A DNA stretch of 64,000 nucleotides from Litorivivens lipolytica (GCF_014191715.1 NZ_JACHWY010000004.1:20271-84270), one strand, 5' to 3'. Positions 41,106-50,652 are shown, counted from the first letter of the stretch. The notes: generated by a model from the letters alone, not told the origin. Made by a program: numbers and translations.

Positions 41106-41642
41106 ATGTCAAAAGAACTGTACCACTACAGAAAATCCCGAGCCCAGTGGGCCTTTCTTTTTCTCAATATGGCTATCGCGTGCTGGGTCTATATCGGCGC
41201 CATTTTCGCCGCAGAAAGGTTTTTCGCAGTGGACATCCCTGCTGATACTCGTTTCTGGGCGGTGCTGGGGTTTTCCATTGCCAGCGTTCTACTGCTGGCC
41301 TTCGTTTATTGGCTGCTCACACATCCTGCCGTGTATGAGGCGATCATCACGGAAGAGCGCTTTGTTGTGAGCTATCCGGATTCAGAGGCGTGGTCTTTCG
41401 ACGTATCGATCGCCGATATTAAGCGGTTTGAACACCGGCGCAAGCTCTCTCATGCGGGAGATGGAATCACCTACAGCGGCATCCTGATGAAGAATGGAAC
41501 GTTCCACAACGTGTCCATGAACTACGGCAATAACATCAACAAGATGTTTAAAGCCATTAAGACCATTCGCCCAGAGCTTGAGTTTCCGAGCCAGATCAAC
41601 CAAAAGGTTGAGGGGCCCCTGGCGCGGGACTACAAGCCTTAA
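41106..41642 (+). CDS. Two-helix membrane protein, 178 aa
   Basis: ATG 41106 starts MSKELYHYRKSRAQWAFLF; two membrane helices (about residues 15-37 and 47-70) are followed by a beta-rich cytoplasmic domain (ITEERFVVSYPDSEAWSFDV, IKRFEHRRKL), resembling PH-like bacterial membrane-anchored domains. No firm family. Confidence 0.65.
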   Translation: MSKELYHYRKSRAQWAFLFLNMAIACWVYIGAIFAAERFFAVDIPADTRFWAVLGFSIASVLLLAFVYWLLTHPAVYEAIITEERFVVSYPDSEAWSFDVSIADIKRFEHRRKLSHAGDGITYSGILMKNGTFHNVSMNYGNNINKMFKAIKTIRPELEFPSQINQKVEGPLARDYKP

Positions 41643-41648
41643 TCCCTA

Positions 41649-41810
41649 CTACGTCAGGGTAATACTGGCGTTTTCAGGAACGGTGAATTTCTTTTCACAG
41701 TTATCGCATTCTGCTTCGGCGCCCCTCGGGTCCATGACCCAATTTGAATTACCACACCCACAATGCGGGCAGTCGACGACGGCCGTGTAACTGCTTACGC
41801 GTATTTCCAT
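41649..41810 (-). CDS. Small zinc-ribbon protein, 53 aa
   Basis: Short gene with GGAG 10 bases before its ATG. The protein has CPHCGCG near residue 15 and CDNCEKKF near residue 38, a rubredoxin-like zinc ribbon. It ends 6 bases from the stop of the convergent membrane protein. Function unknown; such proteins often bind nucleic acid or act as protein adaptors. Confidence 0.65.
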   Translation of the reverse strand: MEIRVSSYTAVVDCPHCGCGNSNWVMDPRGAEAECDNCEKKFTVPENASITLT

Positions 41811-41923
41811 TGAACCATCTCTCCAAATCCTTCCACGATAAGGTCAAGTTATCATGAGGTGGACCTGCCACAGCGTTCGTATAGGGGAGTTTTCGCACCG
41901 AGAGGGATGCTCCGACTCAGGAA

Positions 41924-41953
41924 TTGTGCCTCGCGCGTGATACTGTATATAAT
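41924..41953 (+). promoter_or_regulatory. Sigma-70-like promoter of a possibly leaderless gene
   Basis: TATAAT at 41948-41953 with a weak -35 (TTGTGC, 41924-41929) at 18-base spacing. The next ATG begins 7 bases after the -10, which is where transcription should start. Confidence 0.6.
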
Positions 41954-41959
41954 TACAGC

Positions 41960-42313
41960 ATGGTCATTTTGCGCTACCGATACAATGCCGTGTTAACCAC
42001 CCTCTCCGAGCTTGGCCCCAATAAGGTCGATGTGGTCCCTGTGTTACTGAAAAACGGAGATTTCCACCGGGTAGCGTGGGGCGGATTCCTCGATCAGACC
42101 GAGGTTGAAGGTGAAGGCCGCTACTCCGGTTCCGCCAGGCCGATCAAGCTGGACATTCTGGAGTACAGCGTCGCACCCGGGCATTTCCCGGTATGGCGGA
42201 AGGTGCCTGATAAAAAGGCAGTGCAAGGTGCCCTCCTCAACGAGAGGGCCTTCTGTGTGGTTAGAGATGGGATGCCTAAGATGGTGCCGCGGCCGGCGGC
42301 CACCGCTAGCTAG
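41960..42313 (+). CDS. Hypothetical protein, 117 aa, predicted leaderless mRNA
   Basis: Starts MVILRYRYNAVLTTLSELG. The ATG is 7 bases after a consensus -10 box and has no ribosome-binding site, so the mRNA probably has no 5' leader. The protein is basic and soluble, without a recognised domain. Its end overlaps the convergent 42306-43139 gene by 8 bases. Confidence 0.6.
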   Translation: MVILRYRYNAVLTTLSELGPNKVDVVPVLLKNGDFHRVAWGGFLDQTEVEGEGRYSGSARPIKLDILEYSVAPGHFPVWRKVPDKKAVQGALLNERAFCVVRDGMPKMVPRPAATAS

Positions 42314-43139
42314 TCATCGCCGACGGACGCTCCACGGAAAACTCGCTCAGTATCTGAGTGAACTCGTCAAAGTATAAGTCGCGGTACTGATTGGTTACCC
42401 GCAATGCTGATGGATGGGCCGCATGCACGACCGTAATGCCGGCCTCTCGATCTGTCCGGATGGCGAAGTTCATGGCTCGCTTGCCGGGCTTAACCGACCG
42501 CCTTTCAAACTTATAGCTTGGCCCACCCAGGATGGGAGAGTCGATAACGCCACGCAGCCGCCGATGATTGCAAAAGCTGCTCGGCGCCAAGACATATCGG
42601 GGTTTTAGCAGATCGACCATAGCTCGGACTTGGGAATCGCCAAACTGCAGGACGCGGTTAAGCAGCTCCGGAGATTTCTCATCCAGCGTTTTGAACAGTG
42701 AATCGATATTTTTACTCCCCCAAGGGATGATGTTGGCAAACATGATCGCTTCAGCCCCGCCGGCGCGCTCGAAGGAATCGCAATAGAACTTCCAGCCGGC
42801 ATGTTTGACCGTTGATAGGGGGTCCCAATGATCAGGGTCATCCGGCGCTACGTCACAGATCCAGCGTTTTTCCAACTGCGACAAGAAGGCCTCGTAGTGC
42901 TCATGGTCTGTTTGCGACACGATACGCGCTAGCGATTCCGGCGCATTTGGGTTGGCGCCGAGCCACAACACATCGATACCGCCGCGCTCTGAAACTTTCT
43001 CCCACACCCGGTCGCTCAGGTACTCACCTTCGAACGATCCGCGGAAGTAGTGACATGAAACACCGGTGCCGGCACGCAGAATGCTGTTCTGTTCTTGCCG
43101 CACAAAGTCGGCGACGTTTTCATTGATCTTATGCAGCAT
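42306..43139 (-). CDS. Uracil-DNA-glycosylase-like fold protein
   Basis: ATG 43139 follows GGAGG. The sequence shows the spaced motifs of the UDG superfamily in weak form: VLWLGANPNAPESL (in place of the GxNPG loop), a central IMFANIIPWGSKN, and VVHAAHPSALRVTNQYRD (in place of HPS). Catalysis on uracil is not assured; several such proteins are of unknown function. 277 residues. It overlaps the end of the upstream membrane protein gene by 11 bases, so they are coupled. Confidence 0.5.
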   Translation of the reverse strand: MLHKINENVADFVRQEQNSILRAGTGVSCHYFRGSFEGEYLSDRVWEKVSERGGIDVLWLGANPNAPESLARIVSQTDHEHYEAFLSQLEKRWICDVAPDDPDHWDPLSTVKHAGWKFYCDSFERAGGAEAIMFANIIPWGSKNIDSLFKTLDEKSPELLNRVLQFGDSQVRAMVDLLKPRYVLAPSSFCNHRRLRGVIDSPILGGPSYKFERRSVKPGKRAMNFAIRTDREAGITVVHAAHPSALRVTNQYRDLYFDEFTQILSEFSVERPSAMTS

Positions 43140-43614
43140 GATGACCTGCCTCCATCTGACGAGCTTGTATCTCTTCCACGGCAAGTTTGTGGCCCCGTCG
43201 TGACAGCTGCCACACCTGGAAGTTGTATACCGTGCCCTCCTGTTTCGCTTTGAGCGCTTGAATGGTTTGCAGTATTTCAGGGTAGTTCTGGCAGAGAGTA
43301 AGGAATTCCATGGAAAAGTCGCTTTCCGTCATCCTCGACACCGCAACTTCAAAGACTGAGGAGCTGGTAGAATGCTCGTTCCAGAAGAATCCAATGCAGA
43401 GGACAGCCGCGATAAGCGCCAAAATCGCGAGGCCCGGCGCGGGGCTGAACATAGCTCCGATCCCAAGCAACAGCATGATAGCTGCAATGCTACCGCTGAC
43501 TTGCAGAGCGTCTCGGCGCTCCGCCTTCATGTACGAGGCCTTGTACCCGGCGATATCTTGCGGGCTCACTGGCTTCAATGCTGAAGCCTTTTCCAAAAAG
43601 ATGAACACATTCAT
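43129..43614 (-). CDS. Two-helix membrane protein, 161 aa
   Basis: Hydrophobic helices at about residues 42-62 and 64-80 form a hairpin between helical cytoplasmic ends (the N-terminus MNVFIFLEKASALKP and a 70-residue C-terminal helical part). Coupled to the UDG-like gene by overlap. Function unknown. Confidence 0.6.
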   Translation of the reverse strand: MNVFIFLEKASALKPVSPQDIAGYKASYMKAERRDALQVSGSIAAIMLLLGIGAMFSPAPGLAILALIAAVLCIGFFWNEHSTSSSVFEVAVSRMTESDFSMEFLTLCQNYPEILQTIQALKAKQEGTVYNFQVWQLSRRGHKLAVEEIQARQMEAGHHAA

Positions 43615-43741
43615 GTCTTAGCCAGTCCATTGGTCGAATGGAGATATCGTAACAGAGTTTAAAGAAATGCAAGCTGCCATGGCGGTGCCTTTTTCACCCT
43701 GAGTTGGTGCTAAACTGTCCAATTTTGAGACAGCCTAAGGA

Positions 43742-45073
43742 TTGAACTTGAAGCGATTTCCAACCTCATCCGCAGCCGTATTCACCATCGCTATTGTCGT
43801 CGCGGTCATCGCACTCTACCTCACTATGGGCGCCATCGTGCTCTTCACTAGCGAGCAGCCCATATCCGCACTCAGCCTCATCGCGTGGCTTGGTTCCTCC
43901 GGCATTAACTCCGACACCATCGGCTCAACCTCAAACTCAATCTCCGTCATTTTGGGGATACCGACAGCACTTCTGGGTACCATGTTCGCTCTCGTGATTG
44001 CCGAACGAGCCCACCGCGTATCCAAACAGACACGCGACCTCGCTGCACGGGCAGAACAGATACAACAACGGCAAAACCGCATCGAGTTGCTCGAACTGCT
44101 TGAGTCCCGATTTAAGCCAACAATCCATCTGCTCAACCGACTCGACGCCGAACTCGAAGCGCTCCACTATCTCGGCGTAACCCTCAAGCTCTACCACCGA
44201 ACGCACTACGCGCACCGCGGCGACAGTGACGATCGCATCCATCTCGCTGAAATGCGCGCACTACCGCACCATATTAACCGACTGCTGGCCGTTCTCGAAG
44301 CTTTCCAACACGACCCCGTGGCTCGGGACATCCTGAACAGATGCTGGTCCCCCCGCCTTTGTTCTCATGCAGAGATACCGCCCCAAGAGCGCACCCCACT
44401 TTTGGCAAGCCCCATCCACAAGTTGATGTCAGCGCTGGCCGGCTATCAACACGTCGGTTTCTCCGCGTTGCCTCACACGCTGGTCAACTTTCACGGTCCC
44501 GAGGGAAGGCTTGAGGCGTTCATGGGCTTGCTGTTCCTCGGCTGGGTATTCACAGACGACCACGACGCCCTACCCCAAGTTGCTGGCCAAAAACCCCAAC
44601 CCTACAAAGCCAATCCCATCGGGTTGCTACTCACCGACCTGTGGCACAGCCTTCCCACCAAGGAGGCACTGCTGCAGTTATTTGATGACTATCGCTACGG
44701 AGCACTGGCAGAAGTCGACAAGAGTTTGCTGGACAATCTCGTCGTCAGTACAAACTATGCTCCGCTGCTCGCAGGCTTGGGGGCAGACGACAACGACGTG
44801 ATCGCAGGCATCGAATACCTTGAAGGCTTAATGAGAAAGAGTAAGCGAAAGATACGGCGCACTGAGGATATCGTTATCCAGCGCCGCACCCGCGCACTCT
44901 ATATGGACTACTTCTATCACGGCCGCAATGGATACGTTGAGCTAGAGTTTCCGGTTGAGCGCCCAGGCCGACCGCTAACCGAGGAGCGGTTGAAAGAAAT
45001 GGCCTCTCAAGACACGGAACTGTACGCCCAAGCCGGCTATGTCCGTAATGAGGGAATCTTTTATTCTACCTAG
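43742..45073 (+). CDS. Two-helix membrane protein with helical cytoplasmic domain
   Basis: A TTG start gives a short N-terminus, a first helix (about residues 12-34), a loop and a second helix (about residues 68-88), then a coiled coil (RVSKQTRDLAARAEQIQQRQ) and about 320 helical residues. 443 residues in total. No family recognised. It is flanked by convergent genes and starts its own unit. Confidence 0.6.
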   Translation: MNLKRFPTSSAAVFTIAIVVAVIALYLTMGAIVLFTSEQPISALSLIAWLGSSGINSDTIGSTSNSISVILGIPTALLGTMFALVIAERAHRVSKQTRDLAARAEQIQQRQNRIELLELLESRFKPTIHLLNRLDAELEALHYLGVTLKLYHRTHYAHRGDSDDRIHLAEMRALPHHINRLLAVLEAFQHDPVARDILNRCWSPRLCSHAEIPPQERTPLLASPIHKLMSALAGYQHVGFSALPHTLVNFHGPEGRLEAFMGLLFLGWVFTDDHDALPQVAGQKPQPYKANPIGLLLTDLWHSLPTKEALLQLFDDYRYGALAEVDKSLLDNLVVSTNYAPLLAGLGADDNDVIAGIEYLEGLMRKSKRKIRRTEDIVIQRRTRALYMDYFYHGRNGYVELEFPVERPGRPLTEERLKEMASQDTELYAQAGYVRNEGIFYST

Positions 45074-45123
45074 CTTTAGATGCTGCAGTTGAGCTTCCCG
45101 GTCACGCCGGCAAAATTTATACT

Positions 45124-46040
45124 TTACTGATCTGCACCGATGGTCGGCATCGCTTTTAGCGATTTCACGCCATAGCCCCAGCAGAGAAACTTGTAACGTA
45201 TATCGAGCAAAATGCCTTTGCCGGTTGGGCGAGTCTCAAGCGCATCGCTCCCACAATACCTACAGCAGTGCGCATCATCCGCCTGTGCGGCCATGCAGTT
45301 CTGGCAATGTGCAGCATGGCTATGCCCTTCCAGCGCGAGCTCTTCCCACTGTTTGGCTAACCAATCAATGCGCTCTCTCTCCGATGAAGGGACAGTTTCA
45401 AGTTCCTTTCGCCTTTGTTCCTGTTGTGCGGCGTACTCTCGATCGCTGGCCAGCCTTTTTTCTTCAATCTTCCTGAGTTCTGCCTCGCGATGGTCCATGA
45501 AGGCCTTCCGCATAGAGGTTTCTCTGGGATGGTACAACCAGCGGTTATGCTCAGCGGATCCGAGCAGTTTTTCTTGAAGTGCCTGACGAAACCCTTGTTT
45601 GTGCTGCTGGTACAGGAGATGCGCAATCACCAGATTCATCTCAATGACAGGTTTTCGCTCACTTTTACACTCTTGCGGGATTTCGGCTACTCCGAACGTA
45701 GCGATCACTCCCAGCGAGGCGTTTGCCACCTTCAGGTCTGCATAGAGTTGTGTCTCTGCTGCATTTTCTCTTACCGACACGACTTCATAGCTGATTTGGC
45801 GGGACTCAGTAACCTGCCTTTCTTCAGCATCCCACTCGCCGGGATTCAAAACGATCTGGTAGTCAGTCGTGACGAGCGAGGCTCCCTCCCGGAAGATCCT
45901 TCCAACCATCCACAGGACGGCCCTCTTAAAGCTGGCCGGGCAAGGCTCTTCTTTCTTTGCCGCGTGGGAAAAGTGCTCCCTGTTCGTCTCGCCCCGACGG
46001 GCAACTACCGCTTCGCCACCGCCACCAGATTTTGCGCAAG
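45124..46040 (-). pseudogene. CoiA-like protein, C-terminal part, cut off by a TnpB element
   Basis: The frame upstream of the first ATG (45909) is open to the edge of the TnpB element and reads GGGGEAVVARRGETNREHFS then HAAKKEEPCPASF, the hallmark of competence CoiA-like proteins. The remainder has a nuclease-like middle, a charged coiled coil (about 150-200) and a C-terminal zinc ribbon (CQNC ... CRYC). The missing start is at 47430-47531. A shortened product from ATG 45909 (261 residues) is possible. Confidence 0.8.
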
Positions 46041-47425
46041 GGTGCCCACACCGAAGTAGGTGTGGGGTGAATTGCGCAGATGAGCGCTAGCTCATCTTGT
46101 TTTGACAATAGTGAAACCCTCACTACAATACTGTATATGCAGCCAGTTATTCTGAAAGCCTACAAGTTCCGTCTCGATCTGACATGCGAGCAATCCGCGC
46201 GAATGACAGAACTTGTTGGCTGCGCTCGATGGGCCTGGAATAAAGGCCTGGATCGATGTTTAAAGCTACTGGATTCCGGCGAGCGGATACCAGGACAGAC
46301 TGCGATTACTTACTGGGTGAAGGAATTTCGTGACAACCCAGAGCATGCGTTTCTAAAGACCTCTTACACCGACAACCTCCAGCAAAAGCTGCGCGACCTC
46401 AGCCTTGCCTGGCAGCGTTACTTTGACCCAAAGTTAGAGGCCTCTCGCCCTGTCTTCAAAAAGAAACATGTCGATTCTGACAACAGTATTCGCTTCGTCA
46501 ATTTCAGCAAATACTGCAAAATCGACAATCGGCGCGTGAAACTCCCAGGCGGATTGGGCTGGTGCCGCTTCAGAAAGTCGCGAAACATCGCCGGGAAAAT
46601 TAAAAACTGCACGATCACCCGAAACGCCGGCCACTGGTTTATCAGCTTCCAGGTTGAGCAGAAGGTAGAGCAGCTCGCCCATCCGTCGACCAGAGAAGTC
46701 GGCATCGACATGGGCGTTGCTAAGTTTGTCACGCTCTCCGATGGCACGAGCATCAAGCCGCTTAACATCTATCGGAAATACGAACAACGCCTCGCCAAGG
46801 AACAGCGCCGCTTGGCCAAAAAGGTGAAATTCTCTAACAACTGGCGCAAACAGAAACAACGCATCACTCGTTTGCACAGCAAGATCGCTCATTGCCGCAA
46901 CGACTTCCTGCACAAAGCCTCGACCGAGATCAGCAAAAACCACGCGATGATTGTGATCGAGGATCTACGCACGAAGAATATGAGCCGATCGGCTAAGGGG
47001 ACAATTGATGCACCTGGCACCAACGTGAAAGCCAAGAGCGGACTGAACAAATCAATCCTCGATCAGGGGTGGTACGAGTTCCGTCGTCAGCTTGAATACA
47101 AGCAGGCCTGGTTGGGTGGCGACGTGCTGGCGGTGCCAGCACATCACACCAGTCAAACCTGCCCGGCCTGTGATCATGTGAGTCCGGATAATCGCAAAAC
47201 ACAGGCGAATTTCACCTGCGTTCAATGCGGCCACCAAGACAATGCGGATCGTGTTGCTGCGATTAATATTTTAGCCCGCGGACGGCGGGTGTTAGCCTGC
47301 GGAGAGTCCTCACTGGATGACTCAATGAAGCAGGAACCTGTGCTACCTCGCGAGGGGCTGGCACCCAGCGCAGCGATAGCTGCGTAAGGAATCCCCCACC
47401 GACGCTAGGTGGGGGAGGACGTCAA
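46041..47425. mobile_element. IS1341-type element (TnpB only)
   Basis: The left end has a perfect hairpin CCCACACC / GGTGTGGG (46045-46066) and a second GATGAGC / GCTCATC (46079-46096); the right end has CCCCCACC / GGTGGGGG (47393-47415) followed by GAGGACGTCAA. No tnpA. It splits a CoiA-like gene in the opposite orientation, so its insertion is directly visible. Movement would need a transposase in trans, for instance from the IS605 element at 34 kb. Confidence 0.8.
46137..47387 (+). CDS. tnpB: TnpB RNA-guided nuclease (IS1341-type)
   Basis: Begins MQPVILKAYKFRLDLTCEQS. RuvC acids: GIDMGVAKFV, IVIEDLRTKNM and DNADRVAAINI; here the last motif reads NADR, the usual position of the third acid. 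Zinc ribbon CPACDHV ... CVQCGHQ. About 416 residues, apparently intact. A guide RNA is expected from the region 47300-47430. Confidence 0.9.
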   Translation: MQPVILKAYKFRLDLTCEQSARMTELVGCARWAWNKGLDRCLKLLDSGERIPGQTAITYWVKEFRDNPEHAFLKTSYTDNLQQKLRDLSLAWQRYFDPKLEASRPVFKKKHVDSDNSIRFVNFSKYCKIDNRRVKLPGGLGWCRFRKSRNIAGKIKNCTITRNAGHWFISFQVEQKVEQLAHPSTREVGIDMGVAKFVTLSDGTSIKPLNIYRKYEQRLAKEQRRLAKKVKFSNNWRKQKQRITRLHSKIAHCRNDFLHKASTEISKNHAMIVIEDLRTKNMSRSAKGTIDAPGTNVKAKSGLNKSILDQGWYEFRRQLEYKQAWLGGDVLAVPAHHTSQTCPACDHVSPDNRKTQANFTCVQCGHQDNADRVAAINILARGRRVLACGESSLDDSMKQEPVLPREGLAPSAAIAA

Positions 47426-47429
47426 AAAA

Positions 47430-47531
47430 CAAGCACACACAGCCGCAAGCGGCGCCGCGCTCGACCTCTTCAGGTCCAACAACGCGATCGCTTTGCTCGT
47501 GTCTTGCAAAGGGGATTAACAGTTCGCTCAT
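47430..47531 (-). pseudogene. CoiA-like protein, N-terminal fragment
   Basis: ATG 47531 starts MSELLIPFARHEQSDRVVGP then EEVERGAACGCVC, matching the N-terminus of CoiA-like competence proteins up to the first cysteines of the zinc site. The frame then enters the IS right end. Together with 45124-46040 it restores a protein of about 338 residues. Confidence 0.78.
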
Positions 47532-47727
47532 GGGATTATTCTATCGCTCGTTTCACGCTAAGCAATCATGTGCGCGAACATATAGCGATGATTCTTCTGA
47601 CTCCGCGTTACACTCTTCCACTCCCTGTAAACCAGTGCGCCGCAGCTTTCCCTCGAAATTGGCGCCCTCCCAACTGAACTGATATAAATCGGTATTGTGA
47701 GTATCAATGACCACTAGGGGCATTGTG

Positions 47728-48153
47728 ATGAGCATGGGATATCGAGTATTCATTGTTGAGGCGGACGGCTCCATCAAACGCCTTCCAAATGCTGCATGGG
47801 AGCGCTTTTTTCTCCGCGGAGAACCCGAACTCAAATCACACGCAGGACGCGACGTTCTCTTCGCGATGGCGTATTACACACGCGAAGGGCGACAACCCCA
47901 GAAAATTATTCGAATTGATGCCAGTCGATGCACGGCCAATACTGATGGCAGCATTAATGAGACACGCGCACATGATGCTATGCGTGCCGCGTTAAGCCGA
48001 CTATCAGAGTCTACTCAATACCCGGACCCGACGGCGACCAGCAATCAAGTGGTTAACGCGCAAGACAAGTTCGAGGCGCGACGAGACGAATACTTCCATC
48101 CTGATCTGTCTATCAAGGTCAAAAACCGCATTATCGAGGCGATATTTCGTTAG
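47728..48153 (+). CDS. Hypothetical protein, 141 aa
   Basis: ATG 47728 starts MSMGYRVFIVEADGSIKRLP, a pattern seen in small proteins of unknown function; the middle has AAWERFFLRGEP and the C-terminus is charged and helical. AGGGGCATTGTG precedes the start. Convergent with 48157-48519, with a 3-base gap. The pattern VEADGSIKRLP is recurrent in environmental proteobacteria but unnamed to me. Confidence 0.65.
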   Translation: MSMGYRVFIVEADGSIKRLPNAAWERFFLRGEPELKSHAGRDVLFAMAYYTREGRQPQKIIRIDASRCTANTDGSINETRAHDAMRAALSRLSESTQYPDPTATSNQVVNAQDKFEARRDEYFHPDLSIKVKNRIIEAIFR

Positions 48154-48156
48154 CGC

Positions 48157-48519
48157 CTACGCTGCATCACACTTTTCCGTAGGCATCCGGCGACCCGTTG
48201 CACGATGCAAAGTGATTTTCGGCCAGCGCCGATCTGCGTACGCCCCCCAAGTGCCGCGATGATATATTTCTACCGCACCACTTGCTAATGACTCCATGAG
48301 CGACTTTTCTTCCGATTCACAGACGTCCACACACTGATTTGGCCCGATAACGCGCTGTAGGGCCCCGGTACCGCTCCAGAAGTACTCCCGGCCGGTGAAG
48401 ATATCTTCAGCAAAGGGACGCAGCCAGCCGCGTTCTCCGCAGAGGGTTGTACCGGTGTTCTGCCAGGCAGCAACGACATCTTCGACGGTGTGCCCGAGGG
48501 TGGGAATGGATTTCTTCAT
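48157..48519 (-). CDS. Hypothetical protein, 120 aa
   Basis: ATG 48519 with AGGAGTACTAC upstream. Soluble, with GERGWLRPFAEDIFTGREYF near residue 30 and four cysteines; no signal peptide. No family recognised. Confidence 0.6.
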   Translation of the reverse strand: MKKSIPTLGHTVEDVVAAWQNTGTTLCGERGWLRPFAEDIFTGREYFWSGTGALQRVIGPNQCVDVCESEEKSLMESLASGAVEIYHRGTWGAYADRRWPKITLHRATGRRMPTEKCDAA

Positions 48520-48618
48520 GTAGTACTCCTGCAAAGGTTTTACTACTACCCTACCTCGGTTTCTCAAACTGCAAGTTCATGTAAGATATTGAATCGAACT
48601 ACTTCAGGAGCTCGTTGC

Positions 48619-49065
48619 TTGGCGACTGCAAACTTTAAATTCGATGTTGGGCAGGACCGTCTAGCTGTAGAACTTACCCCGCTCGGCAATGAATTCGTCT
48701 ACTTGAATGGCCGGCTGTTGCGCCAATCTCGTCGGTACAAGCTAAAAACGAGCTATTCAGTCAACATAGGGGATTCCGTCTATAAGCTAGACATACGGGT
48801 TGGCAATCCACTCACAGGCAGAATTGAGTGTCAGCTGTCCGTTGATGGCGTCGTGGTTGATGCGCAATATACGACGGCAAAGCTCAGCGAGAAGAATAAA
48901 TCTCTGAGTGGGGTTTTGCTTTTGATATCCTGTGGTCTACTTGGGGCATTAATCCCTGTGATGGGCAGCTGGGTGTGGCTAAGTCCGTTATTATTCGTTC
49001 TTTGTGTTGCCATATCGTTGGCCGGCCGAGAGCGTATCTATCCCATCCATCGCAAAAGTGGCTAA
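48619..49065 (+). CDS. Membrane protein with N-terminal beta domain, 148 aa
   Basis: TTG 48619 is chosen because GGAG lies 8 bases upstream; the frame is open further. About 90 residues of beta-strand (DRLAVELTPLGNEFVYLNGR) are followed by two membrane helices (LLLISCGLLGALIPVMG, LSPLLFVLCVAISLAG). Function unknown. Confidence 0.55.
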   Translation: MATANFKFDVGQDRLAVELTPLGNEFVYLNGRLLRQSRRYKLKTSYSVNIGDSVYKLDIRVGNPLTGRIECQLSVDGVVVDAQYTTAKLSEKNKSLSGVLLLISCGLLGALIPVMGSWVWLSPLLFVLCVAISLAGRERIYPIHRKSG

Positions 49066-49094
49066 TGCCAATAGCTTGAATATCAGGAGAAATG

Positions 49095-49334
49095 ATGAGA
49101 AAGGATTCGGGGCTAGCCATTGTAGGCGGCTTGTCGGCGTTCGCCGGGTTGGTATTCCTGATGTCAGGCCACTCTGGCAGTGATATCAGCCTGTATGCTA
49201 ACTATGGAATTCGAGGCGCCCATGCCGAACCAGCGGAGTCCGACGGTGCCGCAATCTTCTTAGGCTTGGTGGCCTTGGGGATCGGTGCCTTCTTTCTGAA
49301 GGAGTCCGGCTACTTCAATCGAAGTAATGATTAA
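49095..49334 (+). CDS. Small two-helix membrane protein, 79 aa
   Basis: AGGAGA precedes two adjacent ATGs; the second has better spacing. Helices at the N-terminus (AIVGGLSAFAGLVFLMSG) and C-terminus (AAIFLGLVALGIGAFFL) flank a polar loop. It follows the 48619-49065 gene by about 30 bases and is probably cotranscribed. Confidence 0.6.
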   Translation: MRKDSGLAIVGGLSAFAGLVFLMSGHSGSDISLYANYGIRGAHAEPAESDGAAIFLGLVALGIGAFFLKESGYFNRSND

Positions 49335-49458
49335 TCTGTCAAAACCAGATGCCGCCCCACTCCGTCGCACAATTCCCTATTGAGCTACCATCAGTCGGTT
49401 TCGCTGGCGCTCCCCATATTCTATGCTGTATTGCAAAGCCAAGCCGTGAGGGAGCATC

Positions 49459-50652
49459 GTGCCCACCTACCTGAAATCGTCCGTGAATCTAGGTCCAATT
49501 CGGCTGAACCTTTCAAAAAGTGGACTTGGCGCATCTGTTGGGATCACCGGTTTTCGCCTTGGTATCAGACCCGACGGCCGAAGCTATATCCACATTGGGC
49601 GACACGGCTTTTATTATCGAGAGGAGCTGGGCCGGGTGTTCAATGCTCCCGAGGCACGCCCCCTGCCAAGCGACCATACCGCCCCGAACACCGCACAATA
49701 CTCCCCAAGCCCATGGTCCAACACCGCCAATGAACTTTCAGCGGAACAAAAAGTGTTTTGCGAATCTTTCGTCGCCATCTCCAAGCAAGCTGAGTCTCCA
49801 GACACCCCGCTGCCGATGAATCGCTATGGCTGGGGGACCATGATTGCCGGTAGCGGCGCAGCCATGGCCGTGCTTACCGGCCTAACTATGATGAACACGC
49901 CCTATGGCTGGCGCCGACTGGTGCTCGGCGCCATACTCGCCTATGTCGCAACATACTTGTACTACCGTAATCCTGAAAGACCAACCAAGGACGAAGCCCC
50001 TGGCGAGGACGAAACAAAAGAAACTCCTCGTCTTCACTTTGAGTTCCCAAGTGAAGCCGCACACGACGCTTACAGCCGAAAGTGCAAAGCCCTGCAGCAA
50101 CTCGCGAGCTTACCATGGTTAGAATTCATGAAATCGGAGACACGCTTGGCGTCACCTGGCGAATGGCGGCGCAACTCCAATGCTGCTAGCACCTTCACCA
50201 GCACACCGATTGCTGCATCACGCTGGAACCCAGACGACGTTGAATGCAACCTCCCGATCTACCAGTTTGAAATACCCACTGGCTTTAGCTCAACTCACTG
50301 GTATTTCCTGCCAGAGTTCATCCTCGTCCGAACCGCAGATAGTATGGAGGCTCTGCTCTACAGCGACCTCGCCGTAAACGCCCGATCAGTCGCTGTCGTC
50401 ATGGACCGAGCCCCAGAAGGCGCCACTGTGATTGAGGACACTTGGACCTACACCAACAAAGATGGCTCCCCCGACTTGCGATTTAATAGCAACCATAAGA
50501 AAAGCGTTGTGGACATCGGCGAAATCGCCTTCACGTACAAGGAGAAGAGCTTCACCGTACTCATCGCGGATAGCATTTTGGCAAAGAAAATAGCTGGAAC
50601 GTTTGAAAATGCACGAAAGGGGCGAAAGAGCTTCTCCGCGTTTGACCTGTAA
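49459..50652 (+). CDS. DUF4236 domain membrane protein, 397 aa
   Basis: The N-terminal 50 residues are a DUF4236 domain (GPIRLNLSKSGLGASVGITG then RPDGRSYIHIGRHGFYYRE). A membrane helix pair lies near residues 127-167, followed by a soluble domain of about 220 residues with strand-rich C-terminus. GTG start with GAGGGAG upstream. The role of DUF4236 is unknown; it is frequent in mobile and accessory regions. Confidence 0.75.
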   Translation: MPTYLKSSVNLGPIRLNLSKSGLGASVGITGFRLGIRPDGRSYIHIGRHGFYYREELGRVFNAPEARPLPSDHTAPNTAQYSPSPWSNTANELSAEQKVFCESFVAISKQAESPDTPLPMNRYGWGTMIAGSGAAMAVLTGLTMMNTPYGWRRLVLGAILAYVATYLYYRNPERPTKDEAPGEDETKETPRLHFEFPSEAAHDAYSRKCKALQQLASLPWLEFMKSETRLASPGEWRRNSNAASTFTSTPIAASRWNPDDVECNLPIYQFEIPTGFSSTHWYFLPEFILVRTADSMEALLYSDLAVNARSVAVVMDRAPEGATVIEDTWTYTNKDGSPDLRFNSNHKKSVVDIGEIAFTYKEKSFTVLIADSILAKKIAGTFENARKGRKSFSAFDL

